DNA from: JADKAV01 sp041393775 | GTDB taxonomy: Bacteria > Actinomycetota > Actinomycetes > S36-B12 > UBA10799 | Direction: 5' to 3' | Assembly: GCA_041393775.1 (NCBI GenBank) | Contig: JAWKJM010000007.1 | Location: forward strand, 174,200-238,199 | Length of the DNA stretch: 64,000 nucleotides | Made by a program: the position numbers and the translations under genes | The notes under the pieces: model-generated | The model's database searches: none | Told to the model about the DNA's origin: nothing | Seen by the model: the letters and a program-made list of their open reading frames with translations, nothing else | In this document: in pieces, positions 44,154 to 52,836 of the stretch | Layout of the letters: each line of letters starts with the position of its first letter | Numbering within the stretch: position 1 is the stretch's first letter

Positions 44154-44447
44154 GTGATCCTCCTCGTTGTGTCGACGGTACCCAGGATCTGCCACCGTCG
44201 CCGTCTGACGGGATAGCGCCGCAGGTGTCTGGACGGGTTGCGCGGGGTTCCCGGTTCTGCGCCTGCCCGGTCTGGAGCCGGAGTCCTGGCGGCATGGGAC
44301 GGGACCGGCTGAAGAATCTTGACCGGGTTGCCGTTAGGTTCGCGCGTTCCGGTTAGGGTTTCGGTTTCGGGTTAGACACTCTGAGCGCCAACGAGCCGAA
44401 CGCGGACGCGGGAGCCGAACGCGGACACGGGAGCCGAACCCGCCCCG
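44154..44447. other. 294-nt gap between tkt and tal
   Basis: No gene. It carries a short tandem repeat near the tkt stop codon and the tal ribosome binding site at the other end. The G/T-rich stretch at 44335-44375 has repeated GGTTAGGGTTTCGG-like blocks of unknown meaning. Confidence 0.6.
44393..44440. repeat. 19-bp tandem repeat, about 2.5 units
   Basis: GAGCCGAACGCGGACGCGG repeats with one change (GACACGG) and then breaks off at GAGCCGAAC. It ends 8 nt before the tkt stop codon region (44448). It may be a replication-slippage tract. Confidence 0.75.
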
Positions 44448-46499
44448 TCAGAACTGGGCCAGACTGTCCCGCGCTGCCGCGACAACGGCATCGGCGGTGA
44501 TTCCGAACTCCTCGAACAACTTCTGGAACGCTGCAGAGGCTCCGAAGTGTTCGAGGCTGACGCAACGACCCTCAGTGCCGACGTACTTGTACCAGGGCAT
44601 CGCCCGACCGGCCTCCACGGAGACCCGTGCCCTCACCGCGGCCGGCAGCACCGATTCCCGGTACTCGGCGGACTGCTCATCGAACCATTCGGTACACGGC
44701 ATCGACACCACTCGCGTCGGCACGCCTTGGGTCTGCAGCGTCGTCCGTGCCTCGAGTGCTAGCTGCACCTCCGATCCGGTGCCGATCAGGATCACCTGCG
44801 GCTCGCCGCCTTCGGCATCGGCGAGGACGTATCCACCGCGCGCGGCGTCGGCCACGGAGTCGGCGGGCAGGGTCGGCACGTTCTGCCGGGTCAGGGCCAG
44901 GGCCGCTGGACGCCGGTTGCGCAGGACCTGCAGCCAGCACGCGGCTGTCTCGTTGGGATCGGCGGGTCGGACGACATCGAGGCCGGGGATGGCCCGAAGT
45001 GCCGTGAGGTGCTCGACGGGCTGGTGGGTCGGCCCGTCCTCGCCGAGGCCGATCGAGTCATGGGTCCAGACGTAGGTGACGGGAGCCTGCATCAACGCGG
45101 CAATCCGCACAGCGCCGCGCATGTAGTCGGAGAACACCAAGAAGGTGCCGCCGAACGGCCGGGTCAGACCGCCGAGTGCGATGCCGTTGAGGATCGCTCC
45201 CATGGCGTGCTCCCGGATACCGAAATGCAGGATCCTTCCGTAGGGGGTCTTCCCGGGCGCTTGTGACGTCGCGGGCAGGAACGAGCCCCCGCCCTCGATG
45301 GTGGTCAGGTTACTCTCGGCCAGGTCCGCCGAACCACCCCAGAGTTCCGGCATCACCTCGGCGATGGCATTGATCACTGCGCCGGAGGCCTTGCGGGTCG
45401 CCATCGGCTTGGCCGGGTCGAACTCGGGCACCGCGTCGGCGATTCGGTCCGGCAGTTGTCGCGCGAGGAGCCGGTCGAGTAACGGCAACTTGTCCGCGTG
45501 CTCGGAACGCCACCGCTGGAAACGCTGGTTCCATTCGGCGTGGGTCTGTGCTCCGCGGGCCTTGACTTCGCGGGCACGCTCGAGGACTTCCGGATCCACG
45601 AAGAAGTCCTGGTGGGGATCCATGCCCATGACGGTCTTGGTCTCGGCGACCTCCTCGGCGCCCAGAGCCGAACCATGCGCGGCGCCGGTGTTCTGGGCAT
45701 CGGGGGCGGGCCAGGCGATGATGGTGCGCAAGGAGATGATCGAAGGCCTGCCGTGCTCGTCCATGGCGTTCTGCATCGCCGTGGCCAGGGACTGGATGTC
45801 AACATCGCCATCGACGCCGAGGTCGACGTGCTGGGTGTGCCATCCGTAGGCCGCGTGCCGGGCCAGAACGTCCTCGCTGAAGGACACCTCCGTGTTTCCC
45901 TCGATGGAGATGTGGTTGTCGTCGTAGATCACGATGAGGTTGCCGAGTCGTTGGTGACCGGCGAGGCTCGCGGCCTCCGACGTGATGCCTTCTTGCATGC
46001 AACCGTCTCCGGCGAAGACCCACACGTGATGGTCGAACGGGCTGCGTCCCGGTTCTTCCACCGGGTCGAACAGACCGCGTACGTAACGGGCGTCCATCGC
46101 CATCCCGACGGCGGTGGCGTACCCCTGGCCCAGTGGCCCGGTGGTCGTCTCGATGCCGACGGTGTGTCCGTACTCGGGATGGCCTGGTGTGCGACTGCCC
46201 CAGGTGCGGAAGGACTCGATGTCGGACAGTTCCAGGCCGTACCCGCTCAGATACAACTGGATGTACTGGGTCAGGCTGGTGTGCCCGTTGGACAGAACGA
46301 ACCGGTCGCGGCCGAGCCAGGCCGGATCGGCCGGATCATGACGCAGGAAGCGTTGGTACAAGAGGTATGCGGCAGGCGCGAGGCTCATGGCGGTTCCGGG
46401 GTGCCCGTTGCCGACTTTCTGCACGGCATCCATCGCGAGCGCCCTGACCGTGTTCACGGCCTTCTCGTCCAGTTCGGTCCATTCGACAGTCAACTGCAT
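44448..46499 (-). CDS. tkt: Transketolase
   Basis: 683 residues. Thiamine diphosphate site: VGNGHPGTAMSLAP, GPLGQGYATAVGMA and the motif FAGDGCMQEGITSEAASLAGH to IVIYDDNHISI. The C-domain has GIREHAMGAILNGIA, THDSIGLGEDGPTHQP and ISGHEST-equivalent GTGSEVQLAL. It transfers two-carbon units in the pentose phosphate pathway. AAAGGAC precedes the ATG. It is the first gene of the minus-strand pentose phosphate cluster. Confidence 0.98.
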   Translation of the reverse strand: MQLTVEWTELDEKAVNTVRALAMDAVQKVGNGHPGTAMSLAPAAYLLYQRFLRHDPADPAWLGRDRFVLSNGHTSLTQYIQLYLSGYGLELSDIESFRTWGSRTPGHPEYGHTVGIETTTGPLGQGYATAVGMAMDARYVRGLFDPVEEPGRSPFDHHVWVFAGDGCMQEGITSEAASLAGHQRLGNLIVIYDDNHISIEGNTEVSFSEDVLARHAAYGWHTQHVDLGVDGDVDIQSLATAMQNAMDEHGRPSIISLRTIIAWPAPDAQNTGAAHGSALGAEEVAETKTVMGMDPHQDFFVDPEVLERAREVKARGAQTHAEWNQRFQRWRSEHADKLPLLDRLLARQLPDRIADAVPEFDPAKPMATRKASGAVINAIAEVMPELWGGSADLAESNLTTIEGGGSFLPATSQAPGKTPYGRILHFGIREHAMGAILNGIALGGLTRPFGGTFLVFSDYMRGAVRIAALMQAPVTYVWTHDSIGLGEDGPTHQPVEHLTALRAIPGLDVVRPADPNETAACWLQVLRNRRPAALALTRQNVPTLPADSVADAARGGYVLADAEGGEPQVILIGTGSEVQLALEARTTLQTQGVPTRVVSMPCTEWFDEQSAEYRESVLPAAVRARVSVEAGRAMPWYKYVGTEGRCVSLEHFGASAAFQKLFEEFGITADAVVAAARDSLAQF

Positions 46500-46563
46500 G
46501 TCCTTTCACTGTGCCCGAGGCCTGAGCGTATCGGCTCTCGCACTCCCAAGACACGCAGAGACA

Positions 46564-47613
46564 TCAGCTCAGGGCTGTGCGCACCAAGGCGCCGGTCTGG
46601 GCGCAGACCCTTTCGATCCTCTCCATTCCCCCAGGCAGGACCCCCATACCGAGGAATCCGTGGATCTGGTCGTCGAGGCACACGTGCCCGGCGCGGCCGC
46701 CCGCCTCGCGCAGTCGTCGTGCGTAGGCCATGCCCTCGTCGCGCAGCGGATCGAAGCCGGCCGTCCAGATCAGCGCGGGCGGGAGTCCGGACAGGTCCTT
46801 GGCAAGCAGCGGCGACGCGCGGGGGTCGTCGACAATGGCTGGATCGGGCAAGTAGTGGCTGCGATACCAGCGCATGTCTGCTTTGGTGAGCATGAATCCT
46901 TCGCCGAAGGTGTCGACTGACGGGGAGGTCATCCGCAGGTCGGTGGCGGGGTAGACGAGGGATTGGGCCACCGGGCTCGGTCCGTCGTTCCGGGTCTGCA
47001 GGCACACCGCGGCGGCGAGGTTGCCGCCGGCGCTGTCGCCCATCACCGCGACCGCGCCCGGGATCCCGGAGAACTCCCCGGGATGGTCGTGCACGTATCG
47101 GAACGCGGCGACGGCATCGTCCAGCGGTGCGGGAAACGGATGCTCCGGGGCCCTGCGATAGTGGACGGAGACCACGACGCAACCGGAGTGCCGGGCCAGC
47201 ATACGGCAGGTGCCGTCGTGGGTCCGCAGATCGCCCACCACCCAGCCCCCACCGTGGTAGTAGATGATGACCGGGGCCGGACCGATCGTCCGATGATCGC
47301 GGTAGACGCGTACGGGTAGGGCGGACTCCGGCCCCGGGATCAACCGCTCGCTTACACTGATGCCTTGCGCCTCAGGCATCACCATCCGGGTCGATCGAGC
47401 CATCCCAGCCCTGCGTTTGGCGATGTCGTGGGCTTCGCTGCCGGTCAGGTCCACTCGTTCCAGGCTGCGCAGGATGAGGTTCACAGCTGGATCGACCGTG
47501 CGACCGTCGATCTGCGGCGGCGGACCCGCCACGCGCTCGATCGCCCGCTCCGGCATCGCCAGCAGTCGGCGCAGAGCGCGATTGGCGGCCGTGAGGCGGA
47601 ATTCGGTGTGCAC
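46564..47613 (-). CDS. Alpha/beta hydrolase, hormone-sensitive lipase-like esterase
   Basis: 349 residues. The oxyanion motif is YYHGGGWVVGD, the nucleophile elbow is VMGDSAGGNLAAA, the acid is in TAGFDPLRDEG and the catalytic histidine in DQIHGFLGM. This is the family IV (HSL) arrangement, giving a cytosolic carboxylesterase or lipase. Natural substrate unknown. GACGGT lies 6 nt before the GTG and no Shine-Dalgarno is present. It is divergent from ctaB and downstream it runs toward tkt with a 64-nt gap, so read-through is possible. Confidence 0.9.
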   Translation of the reverse strand: MHTEFRLTAANRALRRLLAMPERAIERVAGPPPQIDGRTVDPAVNLILRSLERVDLTGSEAHDIAKRRAGMARSTRMVMPEAQGISVSERLIPGPESALPVRVYRDHRTIGPAPVIIYYHGGGWVVGDLRTHDGTCRMLARHSGCVVVSVHYRRAPEHPFPAPLDDAVAAFRYVHDHPGEFSGIPGAVAVMGDSAGGNLAAAVCLQTRNDGPSPVAQSLVYPATDLRMTSPSVDTFGEGFMLTKADMRWYRSHYLPDPAIVDDPRASPLLAKDLSGLPPALIWTAGFDPLRDEGMAYARRLREAGGRAGHVCLDDQIHGFLGMGVLPGGMERIERVCAQTGALVRTALS

Positions 47614-47839
47614 CCGTACACCGTCTCATTGGCCAGTCTGACTCAATTCCTGGACTGCCGGCGTCGACGCTTGCTGCACACCCGGGACCGCGGCCGGGGC
47701 GTTCCCGCCGTTGCCTCAGAGAAGTACCCAGGAATCGCGTCGATGCGGCCTCCCCGGACCCATGATGGCGACAGGTCCGAGTACACCGTCTCTGCCCGGC
47801 CGGTCTTGTGGCGGCGGGTCGGCACGATACGCTGCTCAG
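47614..47839. other. 226-nt divergent intergenic region between the esterase gene and ctaB
   Basis: It holds the two divergent -10-like elements at its ends (GACGGT for the esterase, TACGCT for ctaB). Nothing else is recognised. Confidence 0.4.
47828..47833 (+). promoter_or_regulatory. Candidate -10 element for ctaB
   Basis: TACGCT, then 6 nt, then the GTG at 47840. Confidence 0.5.
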
Positions 47840-48751
47840 GTGGCTGGCACGCACGTCGAATCGGGCTCCCGGGTCCGCACCAGCACCTGGCGTGCCTATT
47901 TGGCGTTGACCAAGCCGCGGATCATCGAGTTGCTCCTTGTCACCACCGTGCCCGCGATGGTTCTGGCTGCCCGCGGGCTGCCGTCCGTGACGACACTGGT
48001 GGCCACGCTCGTCGGGGGTTCGTTGGCCGCTGCCGGCGCGAATGCCATGAACAGCGTGTATGACCGCGACATCGACTCGATCATGAAACGCACGAGCACC
48101 CGGCCCATGGTCACCGGGCAGATCAGCCCGATGGCGGGCTGGACGTTCGGCAGTGCCTTGAGCGCGATCTCGGTGATTTGGCTGGCCCTGACGACCAATC
48201 TGCTGGCCGCTGGCCTGGCCGGCCTGGCGATCTTCCTGTACGTCGTCGGGTACACCATGGTGCTCAAACGACGCACTTCTCAGAACATCGTCTGGGGCGG
48301 CGCTGCCGGCTGCTTCCCGGTGCTCATCGGCTGGGCGGCAGTGACCGGACACCTGTCCTGGGCGCCCTGGGTGCTCTTCGCGGTGATCTTCCTGTGGACG
48401 CCTCCCCACTACTGGCCGCTCTCCCTGCGATTCCGGGAGGACTACGGCAACGCGGGGGTTCCCATGCTCCCCGTTGTCGCTGACACCGCCAAGGTCGCCA
48501 ACCAGATCTTGTGGTACTCGATTGCCACGGTGGTCGCATCGCTGGCTCTCGTGCCGGTGGCGTCGATGGGCTGGATCTACAGCGCGAGTGCTCTGCTGCT
48601 CGGCGCCGTGTTCGTCTGGGAGGCCTTTACTCTGCGGCGGCGCACCCAGCGCGGTGAGGATCCCCGCCCGATGCGCTTGTTCCACTGGTCCATCACCTAT
48701 CTGGCGCTGCTGTTCCTGTTCGTGGCACTCGATCCGCTGCTTCTGGGCTGA
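47840..48751 (+). CDS. ctaB: Protoheme IX farnesyltransferase (heme O synthase)
   Basis: 303 residues from the GTG at 47840; upstream in-frame Met codons are rejected because the -10-like TACGCT lies 6 nt before the GTG. UbiA-type prenyltransferase with about eight helices: ALTKPRIIELLLVTT, then NAMNSVYDRDIDSIMKRT (first Asp-rich motif) and FLWTPPHYWPLSLRFREDYG (heme O synthase-specific). It farnesylates heme B for cytochrome oxidase. It overlaps the ATP-grasp gene by TGATG. Confidence 0.96.
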   Translation: MAGTHVESGSRVRTSTWRAYLALTKPRIIELLLVTTVPAMVLAARGLPSVTTLVATLVGGSLAAAGANAMNSVYDRDIDSIMKRTSTRPMVTGQISPMAGWTFGSALSAISVIWLALTTNLLAAGLAGLAIFLYVVGYTMVLKRRTSQNIVWGGAAGCFPVLIGWAAVTGHLSWAPWVLFAVIFLWTPPHYWPLSLRFREDYGNAGVPMLPVVADTAKVANQILWYSIATVVASLALVPVASMGWIYSASALLLGAVFVWEAFTLRRRTQRGEDPRPMRLFHWSITYLALLFLFVALDPLLLG

Positions 48752-49638
48752 TGCTGCCGCGGGTCGCGTACGTCACACACGCCGGTTCGGCTGCTCAGGA
48801 TCCGGACCTCCCGCTGGCCCTGGCCGCTTTCGAGCGGCATGGACTGGATGGCCGTGCCTGCGCCTGGGATGGCGAGGTCGACTGGGCCGATTTCGACCTG
48901 GTCCTCGTCCGGTCGGCGTGGGACTACTGCGAGCGACGGCAGGAGTTCCTGCGCTGGGCGCGCTCAGTGGAGCAGGAGACGGTACTGGCGAACCCGGCCC
49001 TCACCCTGGCCCGCAACACCGACAAGACCTACCTGCGCGACCTGGCCGGGCGTGGCATCCCCACGATCGACACGGTGTGGTTCGAACCCGGGGACCGCGC
49101 GTCTGACTGCCGCCGGATGCTCGATGAGCGGGGGTGGTCGCGGCTCGTGGTGAAGGCCAACATCGGCGACGGTGCCCGAGACACGCAGCTGGTGCAGTCC
49201 GCCCCAGAAGCGATCGCGCTGGCCGAGCGTCTGGTCAGCTGCGGCCGGGTTGCGATGATCCAGCCCTACCTGCCGGACGAGGAGCGGGCCGGTGAGGTCT
49301 CTGTGATCGTGCTGGGCGGTGCCATCTCGCATGCGGTCAGCCGGATCCCGACTCTGACCGCGAGGGGGACCGGACAGGCCCACGGGCTCGTGCAGGTCTC
49401 CGACGAGCTCGTCGATGTCGTGGAACGGACCATGGCGATCGCCGCCTCCGGCGAGCACCTGTTGTACGCCCGCGTGGATCTCGTGCCGCATGCCGGACAG
49501 TGGCTGCTGATAGAACTCGAGGCGACCGAACCGTGCCTGTTCCTGAACATGGATCCGGATGCGCCCCACCGCCTGGCGCGAGCAGTGCGGAATGCCGTTA
49601 CGCAGGGCGCCTGGCAGTGGGACTCTGCCTCAGGCTGA
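48751..49638 (+). CDS. ATP-grasp domain protein of unknown substrate
   Basis: 295 residues. Prokaryotic glutathione synthetase-like ATP-grasp fold: an N-terminal pre-ATP-grasp region (DLVLVRSAWDYCERR), LARNTDKTYLRDLAGRGIP, then VVKANIGDGARDTQL (ATP-binding lysine region), MIQPYLPDEERAGEVSVIVLG, and the metal-binding end LIELEATEPCLFL. Such enzymes ligate a carboxylate to an amine or thiol. The substrate cannot be inferred. It overlaps ctaB and its last 41 nt are antisense to ctaA. Confidence 0.8.
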   Translation: MLPRVAYVTHAGSAAQDPDLPLALAAFERHGLDGRACAWDGEVDWADFDLVLVRSAWDYCERRQEFLRWARSVEQETVLANPALTLARNTDKTYLRDLAGRGIPTIDTVWFEPGDRASDCRRMLDERGWSRLVVKANIGDGARDTQLVQSAPEAIALAERLVSCGRVAMIQPYLPDEERAGEVSVIVLGGAISHAVSRIPTLTARGTGQAHGLVQVSDELVDVVERTMAIAASGEHLLYARVDLVPHAGQWLLIELEATEPCLFLNMDPDAPHRLARAVRNAVTQGAWQWDSASG

Positions 49639-50560
49639 GGCTCAGTCGCAACCGCCAGACCGACACCCAGACCAGACAAGCGCCCAGCAGGTGGAAGGTC
49701 ACGAGCACCCACGGCAGTCCGGTGAAGTACTGCAGGTAGCCGATCCCGGCCTGCAGGACTGAGAAGGCGACCACCCACCAGGCCCGACGCCGGGCAGTAG
49801 CGGTCGCGCTGTCGTCCACGTGCAGAAGCGCCAGCATTCCGAGCAGCAAGCCGATGAACAGCAGGACGATGTCCGCGTGCAACCAACTCACCAGGCGCGG
49901 GTCCAGATCCAGCCGGACGGTGGCCGCATCGCCGGCGTGCGGACCCGAACCCGTCACCACGGTTCCCATCACGACTACCAGCGAGGTCACCACGATCAGG
50001 GCGTTGCCTAGATACCGGGTGGCGGGCCGCACGATCGGCACGCCCGGCGGGTCGGCGGTCTCGCCGGCGAACTGGACCAGAGCGACACACGCGGCGATCA
50101 CTGCCATGGACAGCAGCAAGTGGCTGGCCACGGCCATCGGGTGCAGGTCGACGAGGACCGTGATGCCACCGAGGACCGCCTGCGCCACTGTGCCCAGGAG
50201 GGGGACGGTCGCCAGGGCGAACACCCACGGCCGCTTCACGCCGGTCCGCCGTTTCCACACGATTGCGCCACCGATGGCTGCGACCGCCAGAACCATCAGG
50301 ATCCCGGTCAGGGTGCGGTTGCCGAATTCGACGTATTTGTGCCAGGTCTCGGTCTGCGAAGAGGTCGGGGTGATCGAGCCGTCCACGCATTCCGGCCAGG
50401 TGGGGCAGCCAAGGCCCGAGCCTGTCACCCGGACGACACCGCCGGTGATCACGATCCCGACCTGGGCGATCAGATTGGCCCAGAAGACGCGCCGCAGCCA
50501 CAGTGGGCACTGCCCCTGCAACGGCAGTGCAACCGAACCCGGAGCCGTGTCAACTGCCAC
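49598..50560 (-). CDS. ctaA: Heme A synthase
   Basis: 320 residues with eight transmembrane helices in two four-helix halves. The first periplasmic loop has GGVVRVTGSGLGCPTWPEC and the second half the matching GTVVTGSGPHAGD. Histidines in TWHKYVEFGNR, VDLHPMAVASHLLLS, SWLHADIV and VTFHLLGACLVW are heme ligands or near them. It oxidises heme O to heme A. The GTG lies 6 nt after TACCCT. It is encoded opposite and convergent to ctaB and the ATP-grasp gene. Confidence 0.95.
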   Translation of the reverse strand: MAVDTAPGSVALPLQGQCPLWLRRVFWANLIAQVGIVITGGVVRVTGSGLGCPTWPECVDGSITPTSSQTETWHKYVEFGNRTLTGILMVLAVAAIGGAIVWKRRTGVKRPWVFALATVPLLGTVAQAVLGGITVLVDLHPMAVASHLLLSMAVIAACVALVQFAGETADPPGVPIVRPATRYLGNALIVVTSLVVVMGTVVTGSGPHAGDAATVRLDLDPRLVSWLHADIVLLFIGLLLGMLALLHVDDSATATARRRAWWVVAFSVLQAGIGYLQYFTGLPWVLVTFHLLGACLVWVSVWRLRLSLSLRQSPTARRPA

Positions 50561-50566
50561 ACCACG

Positions 50567-50572
50567 AGGGTA
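50567..50572 (-). promoter_or_regulatory. Candidate -10 element for ctaA
   Basis: Reads TACCCT on the minus strand, 6 nt before the GTG at 50560. Confidence 0.5.
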
Positions 50573-50605
50573 CGTGGGCGTGTGCGAAGGCCCAGGAGCG
50601 GGGAG

Positions 50606-51355
50606 TCAGGACTCCCAGCGGAAGAACCGGTGCGCCAGCAGGCTCCCGGCCACCGCCCAGCCGACCAGGACCGCCAGCGGTGACCAGGCCGGCGCCGTGG
50701 AACTCATCGCCTCCACCAGGGCGCCGGTGGGCAGCCACTGCGTGAAACCTGCCCACGGCAGCGAATCCGAAGGGATCGCAAGCCCGCCGCCGAACATGAG
50801 CAGTAGGAACAAGGCGTTGGCCACCGCCAATGTCGCCTCCGCCCGCAGGGCGCCCGCGATGAGCAGCGCCCAGGCTGTGAACCCCCATACCGCGAGCAGG
50901 ACGCCGAGCGCCGCCTGGGCCAGGCGAGCGGGATCCGACGGTAGCCATCCGGAGGCGAACCACGTGATCACCGTCAGGATCAGGATTTGCCCAGAGATGA
51001 CCAGCAGGCTCACTAGCGTCCTTGCCAGCAGGAAGCCCCGAACACCCAGAGGCGACAGCCCGAGCATGCGCAGCACCCCGTAGCGGCGGTCGAACCCGGT
51101 GCTGATCGCCTGGGACGTGAATGCGGTCGCCAGCACGCCCAGGCTGGCCGCCGAGACCAGCGCCTGGCCGGGTGTGCGATCCGCGCCCAACGGGGTCTTG
51201 AGTGCCAGCAGCAGCACGGCGACCGGGATCACCAAGGTCAGCAACAGGTTCTCGCCGTTGCGGAGAACGTTGCGGGTGTCGAACAGGGCTTGACCCCAGA
51301 TTCGCCGGGACGCGGGGGCCACCGGACTGCCCGCGCGCATGTCCAGACTCACCAT
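50606..51355 (-). CDS. ABC-2 type exporter permease (Rv1457c-like)
   Basis: 249 residues with six helices. TLVIPVAVLLLALKTPLG begins the first, FDRRYGVLRMLGLSPLGVRGFLLARTL is the amphipathic coupling region of ABC-2 permeases, and GGGLAIPSDSLPW the conserved late loop. The ATG at 51355 overlaps the ATPase gene by 7 nt; a GTG at 51352 is the alternative. With the ATPase it would export an unknown compound. The position next to ctaA is conserved in actinobacteria, suggesting a link to respiratory or envelope maintenance, but this is inference. Confidence 0.88.
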   Translation of the reverse strand: MVSLDMRAGSPVAPASRRIWGQALFDTRNVLRNGENLLLTLVIPVAVLLLALKTPLGADRTPGQALVSAASLGVLATAFTSQAISTGFDRRYGVLRMLGLSPLGVRGFLLARTLVSLLVISGQILILTVITWFASGWLPSDPARLAQAALGVLLAVWGFTAWALLIAGALRAEATLAVANALFLLLMFGGGLAIPSDSLPWAGFTQWLPTGALVEAMSSTAPAWSPLAVLVGWAVAGSLLAHRFFRWES

Positions 51356-52242
51356 GCCGCACCGCCGGTCATGTCGAGGTACGCCTCTTCCAGCGTGCGC
51401 ACAACAGTCACTTCCTGCCGTCCACCGCCGTGACCGGCCACCCATGACTTGATCGCGCTCATCTGCGCGACATCGACGTCCCCGGTCACCCGGTACCTGC
51501 CGGGCTCCACTTCCACGACCGCGAACCCGTCGCCAAGAACTCGCTGCAAGGACGACAGGTCGAGGTGACGGGCGCACGTGAACCACACCGGTGCCTGATC
51601 GATGAGGTCGGCCGGTGCCGCATCGGCGATCACCTGCCCGTGGTGGACAATCGCGATCTGATCGGCCCGGGTCCCCGCCTCGTCGGGTTGATGAGTAGTC
51701 AAAAGGGTCGTGACGCCCTGCTCCCTGACCTCGTCGAGCAGGGTCCAGAACACCCGTCGTGCCGCGGGGTCCATCCCCGTCGTGGGTTCGTCCAGGACCA
51801 GCAGACGCGGCCTGCCGACCAGCGCGACTGCGAGTTTGACGCGTTGCTGCTCACCGCCGGACAGTCGCCGGTAGGACCGGTCCAGATGGTTCAGGCCAAG
51901 CTTGTCCAGAAGGCCGGTCACCGGCAGCGGGTCGGCATAGAACGCGGCGAAGTGCCGCACGATCGCCGAGGGTGTCGCTGCGACGGGTAGCCCACCGTCC
52001 TGGAGCAGGACGCCGACCGAGTTGCGCAATGCGGGGTCCGCCGGATGTCTGCCCAGCACCTCGACCGATCCGCAGGCCGCGGTTCGCAGGCCCAGCAGAA
52101 CCCCGAGGGTGGTGGTCTTGCCGGCGCCGTTCGGGCCGAGTAGGACGCAGGTGGAACCCTCGGGTACTTGCAGCGTGAGACCATCCACCGCGCGCTTTTT
52201 GCCGTAATCCACGACCAGGCCCTGGATGTCGACGGCGAACAC
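51349..52242 (-). CDS. ABC transporter ATP-binding protein (Rv1458c-like)
   Basis: 297 residues. Walker A LGPNGAGKTTT, Q-loop LLQDGGLP, signature RLSGGEQQRVKLA, Walker B LLVLDEPTTGMD and the switch histidine in LLTTHQPDEA. The C-terminal 70 residues form the extra domain of DrrA-like exporters. TACCAT sits 6 nt before the GTG. It is the promoter-proximal gene of the two-gene exporter. Confidence 0.92.
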   Translation of the reverse strand: MFAVDIQGLVVDYGKKRAVDGLTLQVPEGSTCVLLGPNGAGKTTTLGVLLGLRTAACGSVEVLGRHPADPALRNSVGVLLQDGGLPVAATPSAIVRHFAAFYADPLPVTGLLDKLGLNHLDRSYRRLSGGEQQRVKLAVALVGRPRLLVLDEPTTGMDPAARRVFWTLLDEVREQGVTTLLTTHQPDEAGTRADQIAIVHHGQVIADAAPADLIDQAPVWFTCARHLDLSSLQRVLGDGFAVVEVEPGRYRVTGDVDVAQMSAIKSWVAGHGGGRQEVTVVRTLEEAYLDMTGGAAW

Positions 52243-52248
52243 GGCTCA

Positions 52249-52254
52249 ATGGTA
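52249..52254 (-). promoter_or_regulatory. Candidate -10 element for the ABC exporter operon
   Basis: Reads TACCAT on the minus strand, 6 nt before the GTG at 52242. Confidence 0.45.
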
Positions 52255-52364
52255 GGCAGAGGCCCTCGACGGGCTCGCATGGCTCATCCCCACACTCGAG
52301 AGTCAGCGCTTACTTGCGCCAGGTTGGAGAGTGTTTCACCGCGTTGGTTGCCCGGGCCGTGCCG

Positions 52365-52620
52365 CGGCGTTCAGGCGGGCAAATGCCGGGCGAAATCGCT
52401 CGCGTTAGTCGTCCATGGCCGTGGTCGGCCGCCCGTTGAGGCGGGCAAATGCCGGGCGGAAACCGCTGGCGTTAGAGAACGTGCACGAGGTTAGAGAAGC
52501 CACACGTGCGTTCACTAACCTCGTGCACGATCTCTAACCTCGCGACCATTCTCTAACCTCGCGGCCCACTTCGGCGGCGAGCGGGTACCGACCCGTTGCC
52601 GGACCAGAGGTTCCACACGT
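52365..52620 (-). repeat. Repeat family B, copy 4 (inverted orientation)
   Basis: Hairpin arms 52471-52498 and 52511-52538 around GCCACACGTGCG. To the left, the flank unit GTTCAGGCGGGCAAATGCCG occurs twice in tandem (about 52369 and 52434). To the right are two more TCTCTAACCTCGCG blocks. The overall layout matches copies 2 and 3. Limits are approximate. Confidence 0.88.
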
Positions 52621-52740
52621 GGTTTCCCGAACCTAACCTCGCCGCGGTTTCACGTTGGGCTCCGGGGTTTCGTCAGTCGTGCCCCACCCCGTGTTGCCAA
52701 TATCGGCCACCGGTAGGACGCGCGTCAGACACGAGATCGG

Positions 52741-52790
52741 ACTGATCAGTGGTCTCCCAGCGGAACGGGGTCGCGGAGAACCTCGCGACC
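52741..52790. promoter_or_regulatory. Two palindromes upstream of sufR, candidate operators
   Basis: ACTGATCAGT at 52741-52750 is a perfect 10-bp palindrome. GGTCGCG (52769-52775) and CGCGACC (52784-52790) form an inverted repeat with an 8-nt spacer, ending 53 nt before the sufR start. Either could bind SufR or another regulator; neither matches a site I can name. Confidence 0.4.
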
Positions 52791-52830
52791 GGATATCGAC
52801 CCCCTCCTTTCCCACAGCAGGGAATTACGC

Positions 52831-52836
52831 AACAAT
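52831..52836 (+). promoter_or_regulatory. Candidate -10 element for the suf operon
   Basis: AACAAT, then 6 nt, then the sufR GTG at 52843; no Shine-Dalgarno. Confidence 0.4.
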
